This document shows, piece by piece, positions 10,458 through 21,431 of a stretch of 64,000 nt of DNA. The translations under genes and the position numbers were made by a program. This stretch comes from Gnetum montanum (taxonomy: Eukaryota; Streptophyta; Gnetopsida; Gnetales; Gnetaceae): the NCBI GenBank assembly GCA_015680685.1, contig MNCI01002813.1:481075-545074 (forward strand), read 5' to 3'. Below the pieces are notes generated by a model. It was not told the origin of the DNA, searched no databases, and saw nothing but the letters and a program-made list of their open reading frames with translations. The stretch's first letter is position 1, and the number at the start of each line of letters is the position of its first letter.

Positions 10458-12010
10458 TGTAGCGACCAAAAACGTCAATGGTTGAAAACACCGAGAGGTT
10501 TCCAGGTGAATAGTTTAACCCCAAATCCATGTGAGGGCTGTGCTAGATAAAATAGAAATGGGGTACCCTGAATGGTTTGGTCGATCAGACAGGGACTTAA
10601 TCGGTGTAACTTAACCTTTTGTGAACATTGTTTTAAATGTGAAAATGCACGAGGTAAAATCTATAATCAATTAATGCATGAACGAAGGAAATATTGCCAA
10701 ATAGTGATAACAATAAAGAGATAACAAAATAAAATCAGATAAGGAAATGCACTGCCATAAGGTTGTGGGTTCGATTATTTGTTTGCTTGAATTTTGTATG
10801 ACAAGTTACACAACATCGGAGCTGCATAGAGAGTTCAAGAGTAGCCAGGTTGCTCAAAATGTGCTTCCAATGCTATTGAATGCAAACTTAAAAGCCAAAA
10901 ATGAAAAATGCCAAATAGCCAACTACTCTCACCAATGCCAAAGAAAGCCAACCAAATTTTTTTACCAACCAACAAAAATTGTCAACATGAAAATGCCAAT
11001 GCCAAAAATGCCAATCGCAAGACAGCCAATGCAAAAAGCCAACCCTTTGAGCATTGTTTGCTAGGGTATTTATAGGGCTAAGAGTAGGAGAGAAACACGG
11101 TTTAGGCACCACATGTCTTGGACCCCATAAGATGCTGATGTGCCCATATTACATAGATGTGCAAAATCGATCATGGGCTTGCTACACTACAACCATGCTA
11201 TCGAGACTGAGGATGCTAGAATTAGGTGAGCTAACAATGCAAGCATAAATGAAGTAGCGTAGTTGCTTGCTACACTGTGCTATGCTATGTACTGTAGCAC
11301 ATCGTCATAGCATAGTTGCTTGCTACACTGTGTTATGGTTTAAATAGAAAACTTGCTTGGAGTCACTAGATTTTGCTAAAAGTTTTGATGCACATCGGGC
11401 TAACGTTTGGAGCATTTTTTATGCACATCTTTTCTATGCTATGCTATGCTATGTAGCATAACAGCCAATGTAACTTGCATTTTTTGAAATTTGCAGAGCT
11501 TCACAAGGAAACCTTGTTTGTGATTCAAGAGTTAACTGAAACAAGGTAATTTTGGAAGCCAAAATGCCATTGGATGTAATATTTTTTGCCGAAGCAGCTT
11601 GGCAGAGGAATATTTGCATGTTTTTCTTCTACTACACTATGCTACACTATGTAGTGTAACATAGCATAGCACCATGTGCTTGTAGAATTTTGACTTTTCC
11701 TTGTGCGAACATCTTGCTGAAACTTTTATTCTGACACTTGATTGATTTTTTGAAGGATTGCTACACTGCGTAATGTAGCATAGCATAGAAGAATTCTCCA
11801 CTAGAAAAATTGCTGAACTGTTTTGCCCATCCTAAGCACTGTCGAAAACTCTTAGCATAGTTTCTAGTTAGATTGACAGCTAGGTGAATTGTCCAGATGG
11901 GCAGGCTGGAGTGTCCATCAAGTTTGCCAGCTTTGGCAATAGAAAACTTGCAAGACTAGACAGTCTAAACTTAGTGCATTCATTTCCTACCAAACTATCA
12001 TGAGGCTACA
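10458..12010 (-). repeat. 5' LTR of D
   Basis: Begins tgtagcga and ends gaggctaca, giving terminal inverted repeat TGTAGC/GCTACA. The left end lies directly against the primer-site region. Within it, 10890-11045 is dense in the motif gccaa (ttggc on the transcribed strand), and several copies of gctatgcta occur at 11275-11340, 11430-11460, 11640-11665 and 11760-11790. The right end is inferred from the matching terminus, since the partner LTR is outside the window. Confidence 0.65.
11067..11074 (-). promoter_or_regulatory. TATA box of LTR D
   Basis: tatttata on the plus strand, i.e. TATAAATA on the minus strand in the context ccctataaataccc. It is about 610 bases from the LTR/primer-site junction, a plausible U3-R layout for minus-strand transcription. 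Confidence 0.65.
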
Positions 12011-13929
12011 CTTGTGAAACTACTTGCCTTAGTTCGAAGACCTTGGTGAAGCAAGAGTGCCTCAAAATTTTATGGTGTTTCAGTTTGGGTAAGTGGAAAT
12101 TAATTGGATGCACTGAAAGTAGGATAAGGTGAAGTTGTCAATGTGAAAATTATGAAAATAACAAGAAAAAAATAGGATGAAAGCTTGAGTTTTTGGAAGG
12201 TGAAAAATGGTGTGTGCATAGTAAACAAGTACAAGTCACAAAAGTTACACAAGTGGATCCTCCCCAAAGTAGGCTCTAGCCTATATTGCCCTTGTGTAAC
12301 CAAGCCTAGAATGTCCATACGCACTAGAGGGGTTGAATTTAATGCATACCTATGAAATAAAAACACACACATGTTAAATCCACCAAATTAAGATAATCAC
12401 TCCATGTTACACAAAACCACAAGTTATGAACATATAGACAACGAGATGAGATGGACTGAAGAGGGGTCATAGAAATCGGGACAAGAGGTGTTATGCCATG
12501 GTCATAATGAAACTTTGTGGATTATTAATGGTTAAATAACCATGTGTCCTTATTTTCAAGATTTAAACCATGTCCATACCACCTTTTAGTGACACTACAT
12601 TATTTCATCCCATTGACAAATAACCATAAGAGTAGGAAAGTTGTAAGGAGTAACATCACTTGGTATTTTATCCAAGGGAGGAGCACTATTATGGCATAAT
12701 AATTATTATTTTTTGGTTCTAAAAAGATACCAACAGTTATGCATGGATACATGTCTTTATAGTTGGACCCATAGGAATTTATTTAGTGTTATTTAAAGTT
12801 TCTCTTTGATTTTTCATTAGATCTAAAAAGATATGGTTACAAGCTCATCAATGTGATAGAACGTATAGAAGTATCCAAAGAGAATCCACTTCAAAAGCAC
12901 TTAAAAATAATAAAGGTTAGAATGTGGGGTAATCCCCAAGACTAAACATTTGGTCATGGCTAAGATTAGTAAGTGGATGAATAAGATTCATGAATGTATG
13001 AAATGGTGGAAACCCTTCATGCCCTAGCCACTGGGTGTCTATTGGTAGTGTGGTGGCTAGGTAGAAAAATTTTTGGTTACACATTTGATTGTTATATGTA
13101 TGGTGGGTTAGGATATGAGACATGTTAAAAGTATAGATGATTGGCCCATGATTGCTTCCTTGATCATGATATGGTATGCATGGATGTATTTGTCTCTCCA
13201 TGCTTGTAGATTCATTGTTTGGATTTGGAACTTGAGCACTAATGGATGGTGGACTTTATGTATGGTTGGAGAACATTAGTTAAGATAGGGATGTTGGTGT
13301 ACTAGATTGGCATTATACTAGCTCAATTAATGTAGTGGGTCCATGTATGGTTTTCTTTGGTTTATGACCTTTCCTCTATAAGGGACATTTTTGGCATTGT
13401 AGTTGGAACCCACTAGTGTTAGCATGGCTATGCACATTCGTAGCACAAGTGGCATGCATTTGTTAATATTGGGGTGTTGGGCCTTCTTGAGTTACTAGTG
13501 ATGACATTGGAGGAGGTGAATTATGAAGATATCAAGGGTAAATTAGATGATAATAGGTGTGAGGTTGTGAACCTTTAGAGGTTGTCATGTATTGATGGTA
13601 CTCAAGAGAGTGGTAGTGGTAATTAGAAGTAGAGGAGGTAGAACTGGTTGGAGAAATATGGTGTTGAATGTAATATCCATGCATTTTCGGTGGATATGGT
13701 TGATGTGGTGATGGCCTCCCCCACTACTGCAATTGTTACCATTGTAGTTGATGACTATGGTGAGGTTGATAATAAATCTCCCTAGAATGGTATGATTGTT
13801 TCTAGGACTACCTATAATTACCTTGTGGAAAAGAAAATATCTTGGGCATGTGATTTTGCACAAAATTTAGACTTAAGACACCTATCCAATACTCCTATGG
13901 ATGAAATAAGACTAGGAAATGGCCATTCG
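12011..13929 (-). other. Element E interior downstream of gag core (no clear domain)
   Basis: Runs from the D edge to the E gag. Minus-strand frames are short and broken; I see no protease or RT motif. The short stretch 12247-12271 resembles (on the minus strand) a piece near 30757-30781 of element A (ctttggggaggayccact), which hints that part of this is 3' internal sequence, so E may have lost pol. Nothing else recognised. Confidence 0.4.
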
Positions 13930-15385
13930 GATGATCATATATGCAGATGTTGCATCCATTATCTTCATTTATGATTGATTCTTTAGCCCCACTTTCATTA
14001 GCCATTTTTCTCATCAATAGAAATGTGTTCCTGATTATTTCCTGGTTCTGTGTCCTCTATTTATTGAGATCACCTAACATGTGTTGCAGGATCTTCTCCA
14101 TGGCTATCTTACTAAGAGTTGTGATGTTTTCATTTATCAATTTGGACATCCTATTAAGCTTTGCTTCTAAATCATCAATAGACTCCTTTATCGACAAAGT
14201 CTATTGTGGAATCACCATATCAAGAGTAGTTTCATTTCCCTTATCATAAATTTGGACCTTGTTTGATTAAAGAGTTGGATCCCATTAATATTTCCTAACA
14301 TTCTCCCATTTACATATCTTTCCTTCTTCTTTTTCCACATGCTCTATTAGCTCTCTAACCTGATGGGCTTGAAGCTCATATAATTGCCTTGAGGCATACA
14401 TCCCAAGGATCACTGTTATTTCATTACGAAACCCATCTATGATGTGGTAAAGTTTCTCTTCCTAGGAGAAACCATGGCTTGGGAATCGATTCAATAATGC
14501 ATAATATCTATCTAAGGCCATGTCCAAGGGTTCATATTATTTTTGTTTCCACTCTTGGATCTATCTCCTCAAATTAAACACTCTTTTATAGGTTTGGTAT
14601 CTTTCATTAAAAAGTTCTAACATTGTAGACCATCGTTGGATGGAATTTGATTATAACAATCAATACCACACTTCAGCTCTATCAATTAGTATCCTAGGAA
14701 AGAGATTAAGGTTTTTCCATCCACTTTCAATGTTATAGAAGGAACAAGCATCATGGAAGGCTTCTAAAAGCTGTTGTGGATTTGAATCATAGCCTCTTGC
14801 AAATTTAGGAATATTTTTCATGTCAATCTTAGGTAAAAGACTCTTTTTTCAATGCATGTGAGATATCTTAATGATCTTTGTGATATGCATTAGGTTCTCA
14901 GTGATCAACAAGGGTTCATCATCATCAAACAAATTCTAAGAAAAATTTCTATGATCATGGTTATGTCTTTTACTTTTCCCATGGATTTGATTTTGGTTTT
15001 TAGTCTAACTCTTTAGTGAAACCTTATCTCTATACCTACATTCATCTTGATCAAAACTAGACATTGAAGGAAAAAAGAAAGATGAAGAACTAGAATAATT
15101 TCCATGGATTTTATGGTGTTCTTTAGGGTCCCTTGATTTATCATTTCTTGGTTTTGAGGAGGTTTTAGGCCTTGAGGCCTCCCCTGGATTAGGACCTATG
15201 TCATCTCCTCCAAGATTGTCTGCCTTAGGTGAATATAGTCTTTGAGTGTCGTTATGGTGATCATGATCATAAGAAACCCCTACATAAGGTTGATCACTCC
15301 AATCTTCTTCATCGTATATCTCATTAGTTCTCCAATGAATGTGTCCACTATAGAACACGTAGTCACTTTCATGTGAGAGATACAC
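13930..15385 (-). pseudogene. Element E gag (Athila-like)
   Basis: On the minus strand the N-terminal part (15385-15005) is rich in D/H/S/K. The core (about 14880-14300) carries MKNIPKFARGYDSNPQQLL, LEAFHDACSFYNIESGWKNL, IQRWSTMLELFNERYQTYK and ALLNRFPSHGFS, which align motif by motif with the gags of elements A and B here. A knuckle-like NDGCNIC lies near 13940-13960 with two stops after it. This is the Athila-type gag, which has no WY-type Tat core. It is 5' adjacent to the E leader and primer site. Confidence 0.7.
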
Positions 15386-15489
15386 TGTCCTTGTTTTATG
15401 GTATGTGTGATTTAATATTTTCTAAAAGATATATCATTAATACCTTTTACACTGATCATGTATGATATAAATAATCTAGATAACTAGAA

Positions 15490-15511
15490 CCATCCTTGAC
15501 AACAGTGCCAA
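15490..15511 (-). promoter_or_regulatory. Primer-binding site of E
   Basis: Minus strand reads ttggcactgttgtcaagga immediately next to the LTR end. It matches an Athila-type tRNA-Asp primer site (tggcgccgttgccgggga) except for transitions typical of methylation decay. Confidence 0.75.
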
Positions 15512-16367
15512 AGATGAGCAGTAAGGTACCCCTACACTCAACCATATGAATAACAAGTGTTCACACATGATTTGACAAATTCCATGGATGGGACTAGTTG
15601 TGGTATCTAGATTATTTTTCTTTGACCGTAATTCACTATCTTCCCACTTGGACTCGTGTGCTGTCACGTATGGTTTAGTCCAGAGTGAGGCATATGATGT
15701 TGGCTAATTTCTACACTACTCTTCATGACAATAAAGAGATGAATTAATTAAGTTAATGAATAATGGAAAATAAAATCTAACTAGCTTATGGCAATGAGTA
15801 TCCACATTTAACTATTCATACACATCTTGGACTTTGTGAGGCTACTTCTAGGATTGCCAAGTGTACATCATCGAAGGTGCCAAATGATACACTTTTGGAT
15901 TACCAATTACTTCCACTTAGACACTTGTGATTAAGGCATACACATTCTACTTAATAAGAAGAATAGTAAATAATAATAAATGAAAATGTTTAACTAAGAA
16001 AAGCATTAAATTATTAAAGCAAAAATATTAATCTAAGTGGATGCTGCAATGATAGGAGTAATCTCGATCTTTATTGCTAGTCATATAATGTGTCCAAGTA
16101 CATCACACTTGAACAAAGGTGCCATATAGTTACAACCATCATACTACGAGCATGCACTAGGAATAATAGACTTGAAAGATAAGGAACTAAAAATTAAAAG
16201 AAATTCCTATGCTCTACATGCTACCTCATCTAGGAACCTAAGTGTAGTATTTATAGGAAAGACCTAGATGAGGTGACGTCAGGTATCCGATGTTGCTTAT
16301 TAGCCCCAATGTTGGGACTCCAACATTGTGTATTTGACATAAGGGCCCATCAAATCTTAGCTCATCA
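15512..16367 (-). repeat. 5' LTR of Athila-like element E
   Basis: 856 bp from agatgag (a decayed TGATGAG) to ctcatca at 16361-16367. The left 40 bases carry the U5 tail shared by other LTRs in the window (gtaaggtacccctacactcaacc). Minus-strand TATA box at 16248-16255 (tatttata). The flanking pentamer on the right is atgac; the partner end lies beyond D. Confidence 0.8.
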
Positions 16368-17745
16368 ATGACCATGGATTACTAAATCATATCTATAAAA
16401 TTATATACCAAACTATCATATTGCATCTATGATATCATAGTCAAAAACATTAAAGTTCTTATCAATATGAAAAATCAAGTTAATATAAATGATAAGAATG
16501 ATCAAATAATAATAAAAAATCTAGAGAAGAATAAAGAACTTATGTATTCTTTTACTAGTACTAGAAAGATTATTAAGTAGCATAGATATATATCTTATAA
16601 GGTAAATTTTCCCTTGTTTGACAAGAATACCATAAACTCAAAGATCAAAATTACTATTGACAAGAAGGTTATAGTTAATGATAAAGATTCTTGACATAAG
16701 ATTAATAACAAGTAACAAAGTGAAGATATTTTACAAGTGCTTTCACTTTCCTAGGATGGTGTTAGACCCTAAGAAATAATTAATAATATTTAAAAAGTTT
16801 AGAATACATTAGATGATGCAAGAAAATGCCTAACAATTTTGGGAATGTCCTTTAAGATTGTCATCCTTATATCTAATCCTAAATAACTTTTCCTCTAGAG
16901 TATAAAAAGGATAAAGTCTCATCCTTATTCAAAAGTACCCTTACAGTTTTCACTTCTTACTAAAGAACTTCTTATAAAGAGAAGAAGACAAGTTTTTATA
17001 AAGATAAAAGAGTATATCATTTTGAAATAAATAATAAATAGCAACAAAAGTTGAAAGATTCCTATCCTTAAGCCTCCAAAACAAAAAAATTAATATTGTA
17101 GAAAATAAATAAATTATTTAAATTTTACTAGGAACTCTTCTACTTTAAGTTATAGTTGAACAGTGACATCTTTAAAAATCTAGTATTTGACTCTTAAGTG
17201 GAGGTCATAGTTATTCTCTTGTTAATGAAAAAAAATTTCATATCTAACCTTACAAATAGAGTATAGAATAAGGGGTTGAAAGCATTTTCAAATGCAAAGA
17301 AAGAAAGTAAACATACTAGGATGGTCACCTAGAATAACTTTGTTAATGGTTGATTGAAACTTATTATAACTTCTACATAACAATTTCCAAGCATGCTAAT
17401 AATAGGATACTCAAAATAACATGAAAAAATAAGCATTACATCTAAAAAGAGTACATTGAGAAGAAATATTTATCATTTTTTTAAGACAAGTACTAATAGG
17501 AAGACCTTGATGAACAAGACATCATAAAAAATACGCATTTTAGAAAATGTAGGAATTCTCTAAATATCTTTTATTTTTCTTATTTAAAAGTGCCATAATA
17601 ATGATATTATCTATGTCTTATTTACTTTTTTATGAATAAAATCTTTCTTTATAATAATCTTGTAAGTTACTTTCAAATTAAAAGTAAAAGCAAATTTTTC
17701 ATTATTCATAAAAATATTTGAAAAAGTCTCATACAAACTATTATC
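16368..17745 (-). mobile_element. Probable 3' part of LINE G
   Basis: AT-rich stretch without long frames. It must contain the continuation of LINE G because the GC-rich LINE H at its right end is flanked by a target duplication that rejoins it to 21432-22358, which is LINE G RT. No zinc-knuckle or poly(A)/poly(T) end was identified, so the true left edge of G is unknown. Confidence 0.45.
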
Positions 17746-17760
17746 AACTATTAAGATTAA
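17746..17760. repeat. Target-site duplication of LINE H, left copy
   Basis: aactattaagattaa, repeated exactly at 21417-21431 after the poly(A). The first one or two bases may belong to the A tail at the right copy. Confidence 0.92.
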
Positions 17761-19290
17761 CCACCCAGCCCATCTCCGTCTGTGTGGCGAAGGTGCTCAC
17801 GACGACGGACAATCAACACCTTCTGGCCCCTTTCTCTGAGACCGAGCTGACCAACACCATCAACAACATGTTGGGAGGTAAAGCGCCTGGTCCAGACGAA
17901 TGGTCTCTGGAGTTCTTCAAAGCTTTTTTGGACATTGTGGGCCCCAATCTCCTGGATGCATTCAACGTCATGTTGGCCAGATGACAAGTACGACGTGAAA
18001 TCAATTGCTCACGCATCCTCTACATTCCCAAGCAGATGAATACACACCACCCAGAGCACTTTCGCCCTATTGGTGTGTGCAATGTCCTCATCCGCATCTT
18101 CTCCAAACTCCTGGTCAACCGCTTGGACCCCCTCTTTCCCAAGTTGGTTAGCCACAATCAGACGGGCTTCATCCAGGGTAGGACCCTCCAGGATTAGGTT
18201 CTTCTTATGCAGGAGGTCCTTCACTCCCTCCGTGCTACGGGGTTTTCGGGACTTTGTCTAAAACTTGACATTGCGAAGGCCTACGACACGCTTAGCTGGG
18301 ACGCCCTACGTGACATCATGCATCGGAAAGGTTTTGCCCCTGGATTCATCCAATTATGTGTGCATATCCAGTCCTCCGTCGGGTTCTCTTTTGATGTGGG
18401 GGGGAGGGGGCTCTAGGGCTTTTCCTCCCTTGGTCGAGGTCTGTGACAGGGTGACCCCTTGTCTCCATTACTTTTCATCATCGCCATGGACCTCATGCAG
18501 TCCTACTGCAGCAACTCGGGGGTGGAGGGCCTTAACATTGCGGGGGTGGCTTGCTGTGTTGAGCACTACGCAGATGATACCATGCTTCTCAGCCGGGTGG
18601 TGGTCCCATAGGCCTAATGTATCAACCTGGCTCTAACCAGATTGGCCGTCGAACTAGGCCTAGAAATCAACCGTACCAAGTCGGCCGCGCACTTCGTCAA
18701 TGTGGACCCACAGGTGCAGCACCGGGTTACACAAATTCTAAACGTGTAACCTGGGAAGAACACCGATATCTACCTGGGTATCTCGCTGTTCTAGCGGGGG
18801 AGGAACAATTCTTGGACCCCCCTCCTGGCCAAGCTTGAGCACCACACCAATCATTGGGCAAACCATTTTCTTACGCGTAAAGGCCACCTTCTCATGTCCA
18901 CTGGGATCCTCATGACCACCACGCACTTTGTGGCAGCAGTTGCTGTGCCCCCCATGGCCATCATCCACTAGATCAATGCCTGGATTTCCTGTTTCCTGTG
19001 GCNCACGCGGCCTGTCCCTGTACGGCGAGGGGTTGGGGATCACGAATTTCAAGGATGAGTGTGCGATGGGGCAGCAGCGGTTGGTCTGCCGGCTCACTCA
19101 TGCTCGAGGGGAGTGCAGTTAGTGGGGTCGTATCGTTCACTAGAAGTACATGCTCTGGCTGTCTGGTTCGTAAGTTTCAAGGCCTTGGATGACTCTCTGT
19201 TAGCACGTGCGGTGGATGTTGACTCTGAACTGGATCCACCTCGAGCCGTGCATCCTTTTGACCCATAAATACCCCCTGAGGACAGTTGGA
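17761..19290 (+). pseudogene. LINE H reverse transcriptase (5'-truncated)
   Basis: Begins just upstream of the RT fingers: GKAPGPDEWSLEFFKAF (17878-17930), FRPIGVCNVLIRIFSKLL (18061-18115), NQTGFIQGRTLQD (18157-18195), LKLDIAKAYDTLSWDAL (18260-18310) with the first catalytic Asp, then a frame change and HYADDTMLL (about 18565-18592) with the intact YADD box. The endonuclease domain is missing because of the 5' truncation. At least five TAG/TGA stops and two frame shifts. One unresolved base (N) at 19003. Confidence 0.9.
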
Positions 19291-19493
19291 TGGCGATTTG
19301 GCATGGGTGGCTTCCTGAGAAAGTCAAAATATTTCTTTGGCTGCTCAAATCTACCGCGCTCCCTATGCGGGTGTTTTTGCAGCAGCGCAACATCATGCAG
19401 GACCCCACATGTCTGCATTGTGGACATGGCCCTGAGACCCTCAACCACTTCATTTATGACTGCCCCTGCATGCACGCCACTTGGCACACATGT
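19290..19493 (+). pseudogene. LINE H zf-RVT type zinc-binding region
   Basis: Frame reads MAIWHGWLPEKVKIFLWLL then CLHCGHGPETLNHFIYDCPC, i.e. C-x2-C-x7-H-x4-C, the knuckle that follows RT in plant LINEs. All ligands are present. The frame is cut by the assembly gap 23 bases later. Confidence 0.85.
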
Positions 19494-19523
19494 NNNNNNN
19501 NNNNNNNNNNNNNNNNNNNNNNN
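19494..19523. other. Assembly gap of 30 N followed by a C homopolymer
   Basis: Thirty N, then ggaaaa and about 20 consecutive C (19530-19549). The homopolymer probably caused the gap, so the frame relation across it is not reliable. Confidence 0.95.
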
Positions 19524-19549
19524 GGAAAACCCCCCCCCCCCCCCCCCCG

Positions 19550-20180
19550 CAGCAATTTGATGGTGATTCTTGGTCAGCGCTATTACTTTGCATGCTTGGA
19601 AGGTGCAGAATCGCACTATTTTTACGCAGGCAGCTACCCCCTTGCAACTTATCCAGCAGACCCGCCAAGCTTGGCGTGAGATTGTGGCTACTATGGGGCA
19701 GATGCCGACATACGAGCTTGACTGCGATGACTTCCAAGCGGATGCAGAGCTGTGGAGGATGGTCTGCCAATGCGGATGGGACACCCTATTGCAGAGGTTG
19801 GTTGGGGACCCTGACCTGCCTGACAACTCTTTCTTTACCAACTGGCGCTACGATCAGACCTTCTTCCGAGGCCGACAAATCTGTCTGACAGAGGCTACCC
19901 TAGCCACCTACCTAGGGATCCCGGCTACTGGAGAGATCATCCTGCCTACTTCCCGTGGCCTCCATAACTCTGTGACCTTTTTCAAGGGGTTCTCCCTGAG
20001 AACGTAGAGTCGTCAGATGCCTCAGACGTCCCTTCCGTGCCTCTGGGTGCATGCGGCCATCTTAGTTGAACGCTTCTTTGTGTAGTCAGGGAATGTGTCT
20101 AAAATCAAGAGGCTGCATTTCACCTTCCTGAGGTGTTTGAAGGAGGGCACCCAGGTAAACCTGTCGCGTTTCTTCCTTGA
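19550..20180 (+). pseudogene. LINE H downstream ORF: LINE tail joined to a plant-transposon-like domain
   Basis: Open for 145 codons from 19570. It starts with a LINE-type tail, HAWKVQNRTIFTQAATPLQL, then continues without a stop into DFQADAELWRMVCQCGWDTL, NWRYDQTFFRGRQICLTEAT and YLGIPATGEIILPTSRGLHN. The second half resembles the N-terminal domain of plant retrotransposon ORF-1/'putative plant transposon' proteins, not any LINE domain I know. After a TAG the same character continues to about 20195 (KRLHFTFLRCLKEGTQ, LSRFFLEALHL). Function unknown. Confidence 0.6.
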
Positions 20181-20429
20181 GGCTCTCCACCTTTAGCACC
20201 GCGATCACCGTTCAAGGCTTATTTTGGCTTTGCGGAGGGGGCCGGGGGGGGATAGGGGGAGCCGAGCCCATCCTCTTCCCCCCTTGGGGGCCGTTTCGCT
20301 AACCCCCTGCTTCCCCATCCTCCTCCACCTCGCCCACTCAATGGCGGCGTGCTGCTCTCCACCTTTCCTGGGGGTGCTGCTCCCATCACAACCCTGCCCT
20401 CCCATCCAAACCCCCTAGTGCCCCCCGAA

Positions 20430-20770
20430 CTGGGAGGCGCAGCTTCAACAGGCAGTTGTTGAGGCTCGGGAGGCTGAGCAACAGTCCTCAGAGAGTCGGT
20501 GGACCGAGACCCTGACCAAGTGGCACACCGACCACGATGCCCAGCTTTAGGAACAAGCACAGCAGCTGAATAGGTAGCATACGCTCGCTATGGAGACCTT
20601 GCGAGCCCATCTCACAGATGAACTGTGGGCCAGAATCAAGGAGGAGTTGAGTTAGGAGGAGGTGGCCCGACAGGCCTAGGAGGCTACAGCCCGGGAGGAG
20701 CAGGAACACCTGCAGGAGGAAGAGGAGCAACGGCAACAGCAACTCGACTGGGCGCATCAACACAGCACCT
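20430..20770 (+). pseudogene. LINE H coiled-coil segment
   Basis: Frame from WEAQLQQAVVEAREAEQQSS through TLAMETLRAHLTDELWARIK to EEQEHLQEEEEQRQQQL: a Glu/Gln/Ala-rich heptad-like coiled coil interrupted by TAG codons that stand at Gln-like positions. Coiled coils are usual in LINE ORF1 and gag-like proteins, but here it lies at the 3' end of the element. Confidence 0.6.
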
Positions 20771-21029
20771 GCCAGTGGCTAAGGGGGGGGGGTGCTGCCC
20801 TTATAGCGTCCTTGGAATTAGCTGTGAGAGCTCCTGGGGGGACCTTAGACGACACATTCGGTGCACATCCACTAGATTCCACTTGGATGCAGGGGATTCC
20901 TCGGTGGACCGGAGCAAGCGCGAGGCTCTCCTGCAGGGGTTCCAATAGGCCACTAATTTCATTGACATAGAGGACCACCATGCCACCCTGGACCTGCTTC
21001 ATGCGTTGGAGCTACCTCGGTGTGCCTGT

Positions 21030-21408
21030 CACATGTTGCCGACTCACCCCTAGCCCCCCCTGTTTTCTGTTGGGCTCGTCATTTCTGTGTGTGTGTGTGT
21101 GGGGTTGTGCCCCCCCTATTGGGGGTGCGCTCCCCCCCTCCCTTTTGCATTGAGTTTACACCCCCCCTCCTTTTGCGTTGAGTATGCACCCCCTGATGGG
21201 GGCACACCCCCCATGTTGGGGTGTTTTGGACGTCTGTACAGCTCTGTGGTTTTCCCGCTCTACTTGGTGTTGTTTGAGTGTTGATCTTTTGATCTCTTTG
21301 TGGTTTTCTGGGGCCCCCCCTTGGGGTGGACCACCCCTGGTCTCCCCCTCGCTTGTACTTGTATACTCGTGTACCATTCTTTCAGTAATACATTTCTGAA
21401 CATTCTCT
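21030..21408 (+). other. LINE H 3' untranslated region with C and G homopolymer runs
   Basis: Contains at least ten runs of five or more C or G, a gtgtgtgtgtgtgtggg stretch, and an imperfect tandem pair of ttttgc(a/g)ttgagt(t/a)(t/a)(a/g)caccccc. Reads as G-quadruplex-prone on the minus strand. Ends ttcagtaataca...ctct then A tail. Confidence 0.6.
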
Positions 21409-21416
21409 AAAAAAAA

Positions 21417-21431
21417 AACTATTAAGATTAA
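21417..21431. repeat. Target-site duplication of LINE H, right copy
   Basis: aactattaagattaa, identical to 17746-17760. Confidence 0.92.

Larger units (their letters stand above)
1..12010 (-). mobile_element. Tat/Ogre-like Ty3/gypsy retrotransposon D (partial)
   Basis: Minus-strand LTR retrotransposon leaving the window on the left. From right to left it holds a 5' LTR (10458-12010), a primer-site region, gag, protease, a long interval with an antisense gene, and the start of RT. The RT and gag motifs match the Tat lineage, which includes Ogre and Retand. Ogre-type elements are known to have an intron between protease and RT, which fits the gap seen here. All frames carry stops and shifts, so it is a fossil. 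The 3' half of pol and the 3' LTR lie outside the window. The right LTR edge abuts element E, so D probably inserted into E; the right flanking pentamer is cttgt, and its partner cannot be seen. Confidence 0.85.
17761..21416 (+). mobile_element. LINE H, 5'-truncated GC-rich non-LTR retrotransposon
   Basis: About 3.65 kb of visibly GC-rich DNA inside AT-rich surroundings, starting abruptly within RT and ending in about ten A residues (21409-21418), with a 15 bp target duplication. This is the classic product of target-primed reverse transcription with 5' truncation. Contents in order: RT, Cys/His knuckle, a gap of 30 N (19494-19523), a LINE-type C-terminal segment, an extra domain, a coiled coil, and a homopolymer-rich 3' untranslated region. 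Stops are nearly all TAG. It inserted into the older LINE G. Confidence 0.9.

Noticed and set aside
12247-12271. Homology between E and the 3' region of A as proof that E lacks pol
   Set aside because: Only about 22 bases match; used as a hint, not as evidence.
18009-18224. Minus-strand frames across LINE H (for example 17757-18224, 18738-19841)
   Set aside because: Antisense shadows of the RT frame caused by high G+C and few stops.
19481-19770. Proline-, glycine- or phenylalanine-run proteins around the gap near 19.5 kb
   Set aside because: They come from translating a C/G homopolymer and N bases; not coding evidence.
20205-21377. Minus-strand G/P-rich frames in the 3' half of LINE H
   Set aside because: GC-rich antisense shadows of the coiled coil and 3' untranslated region.
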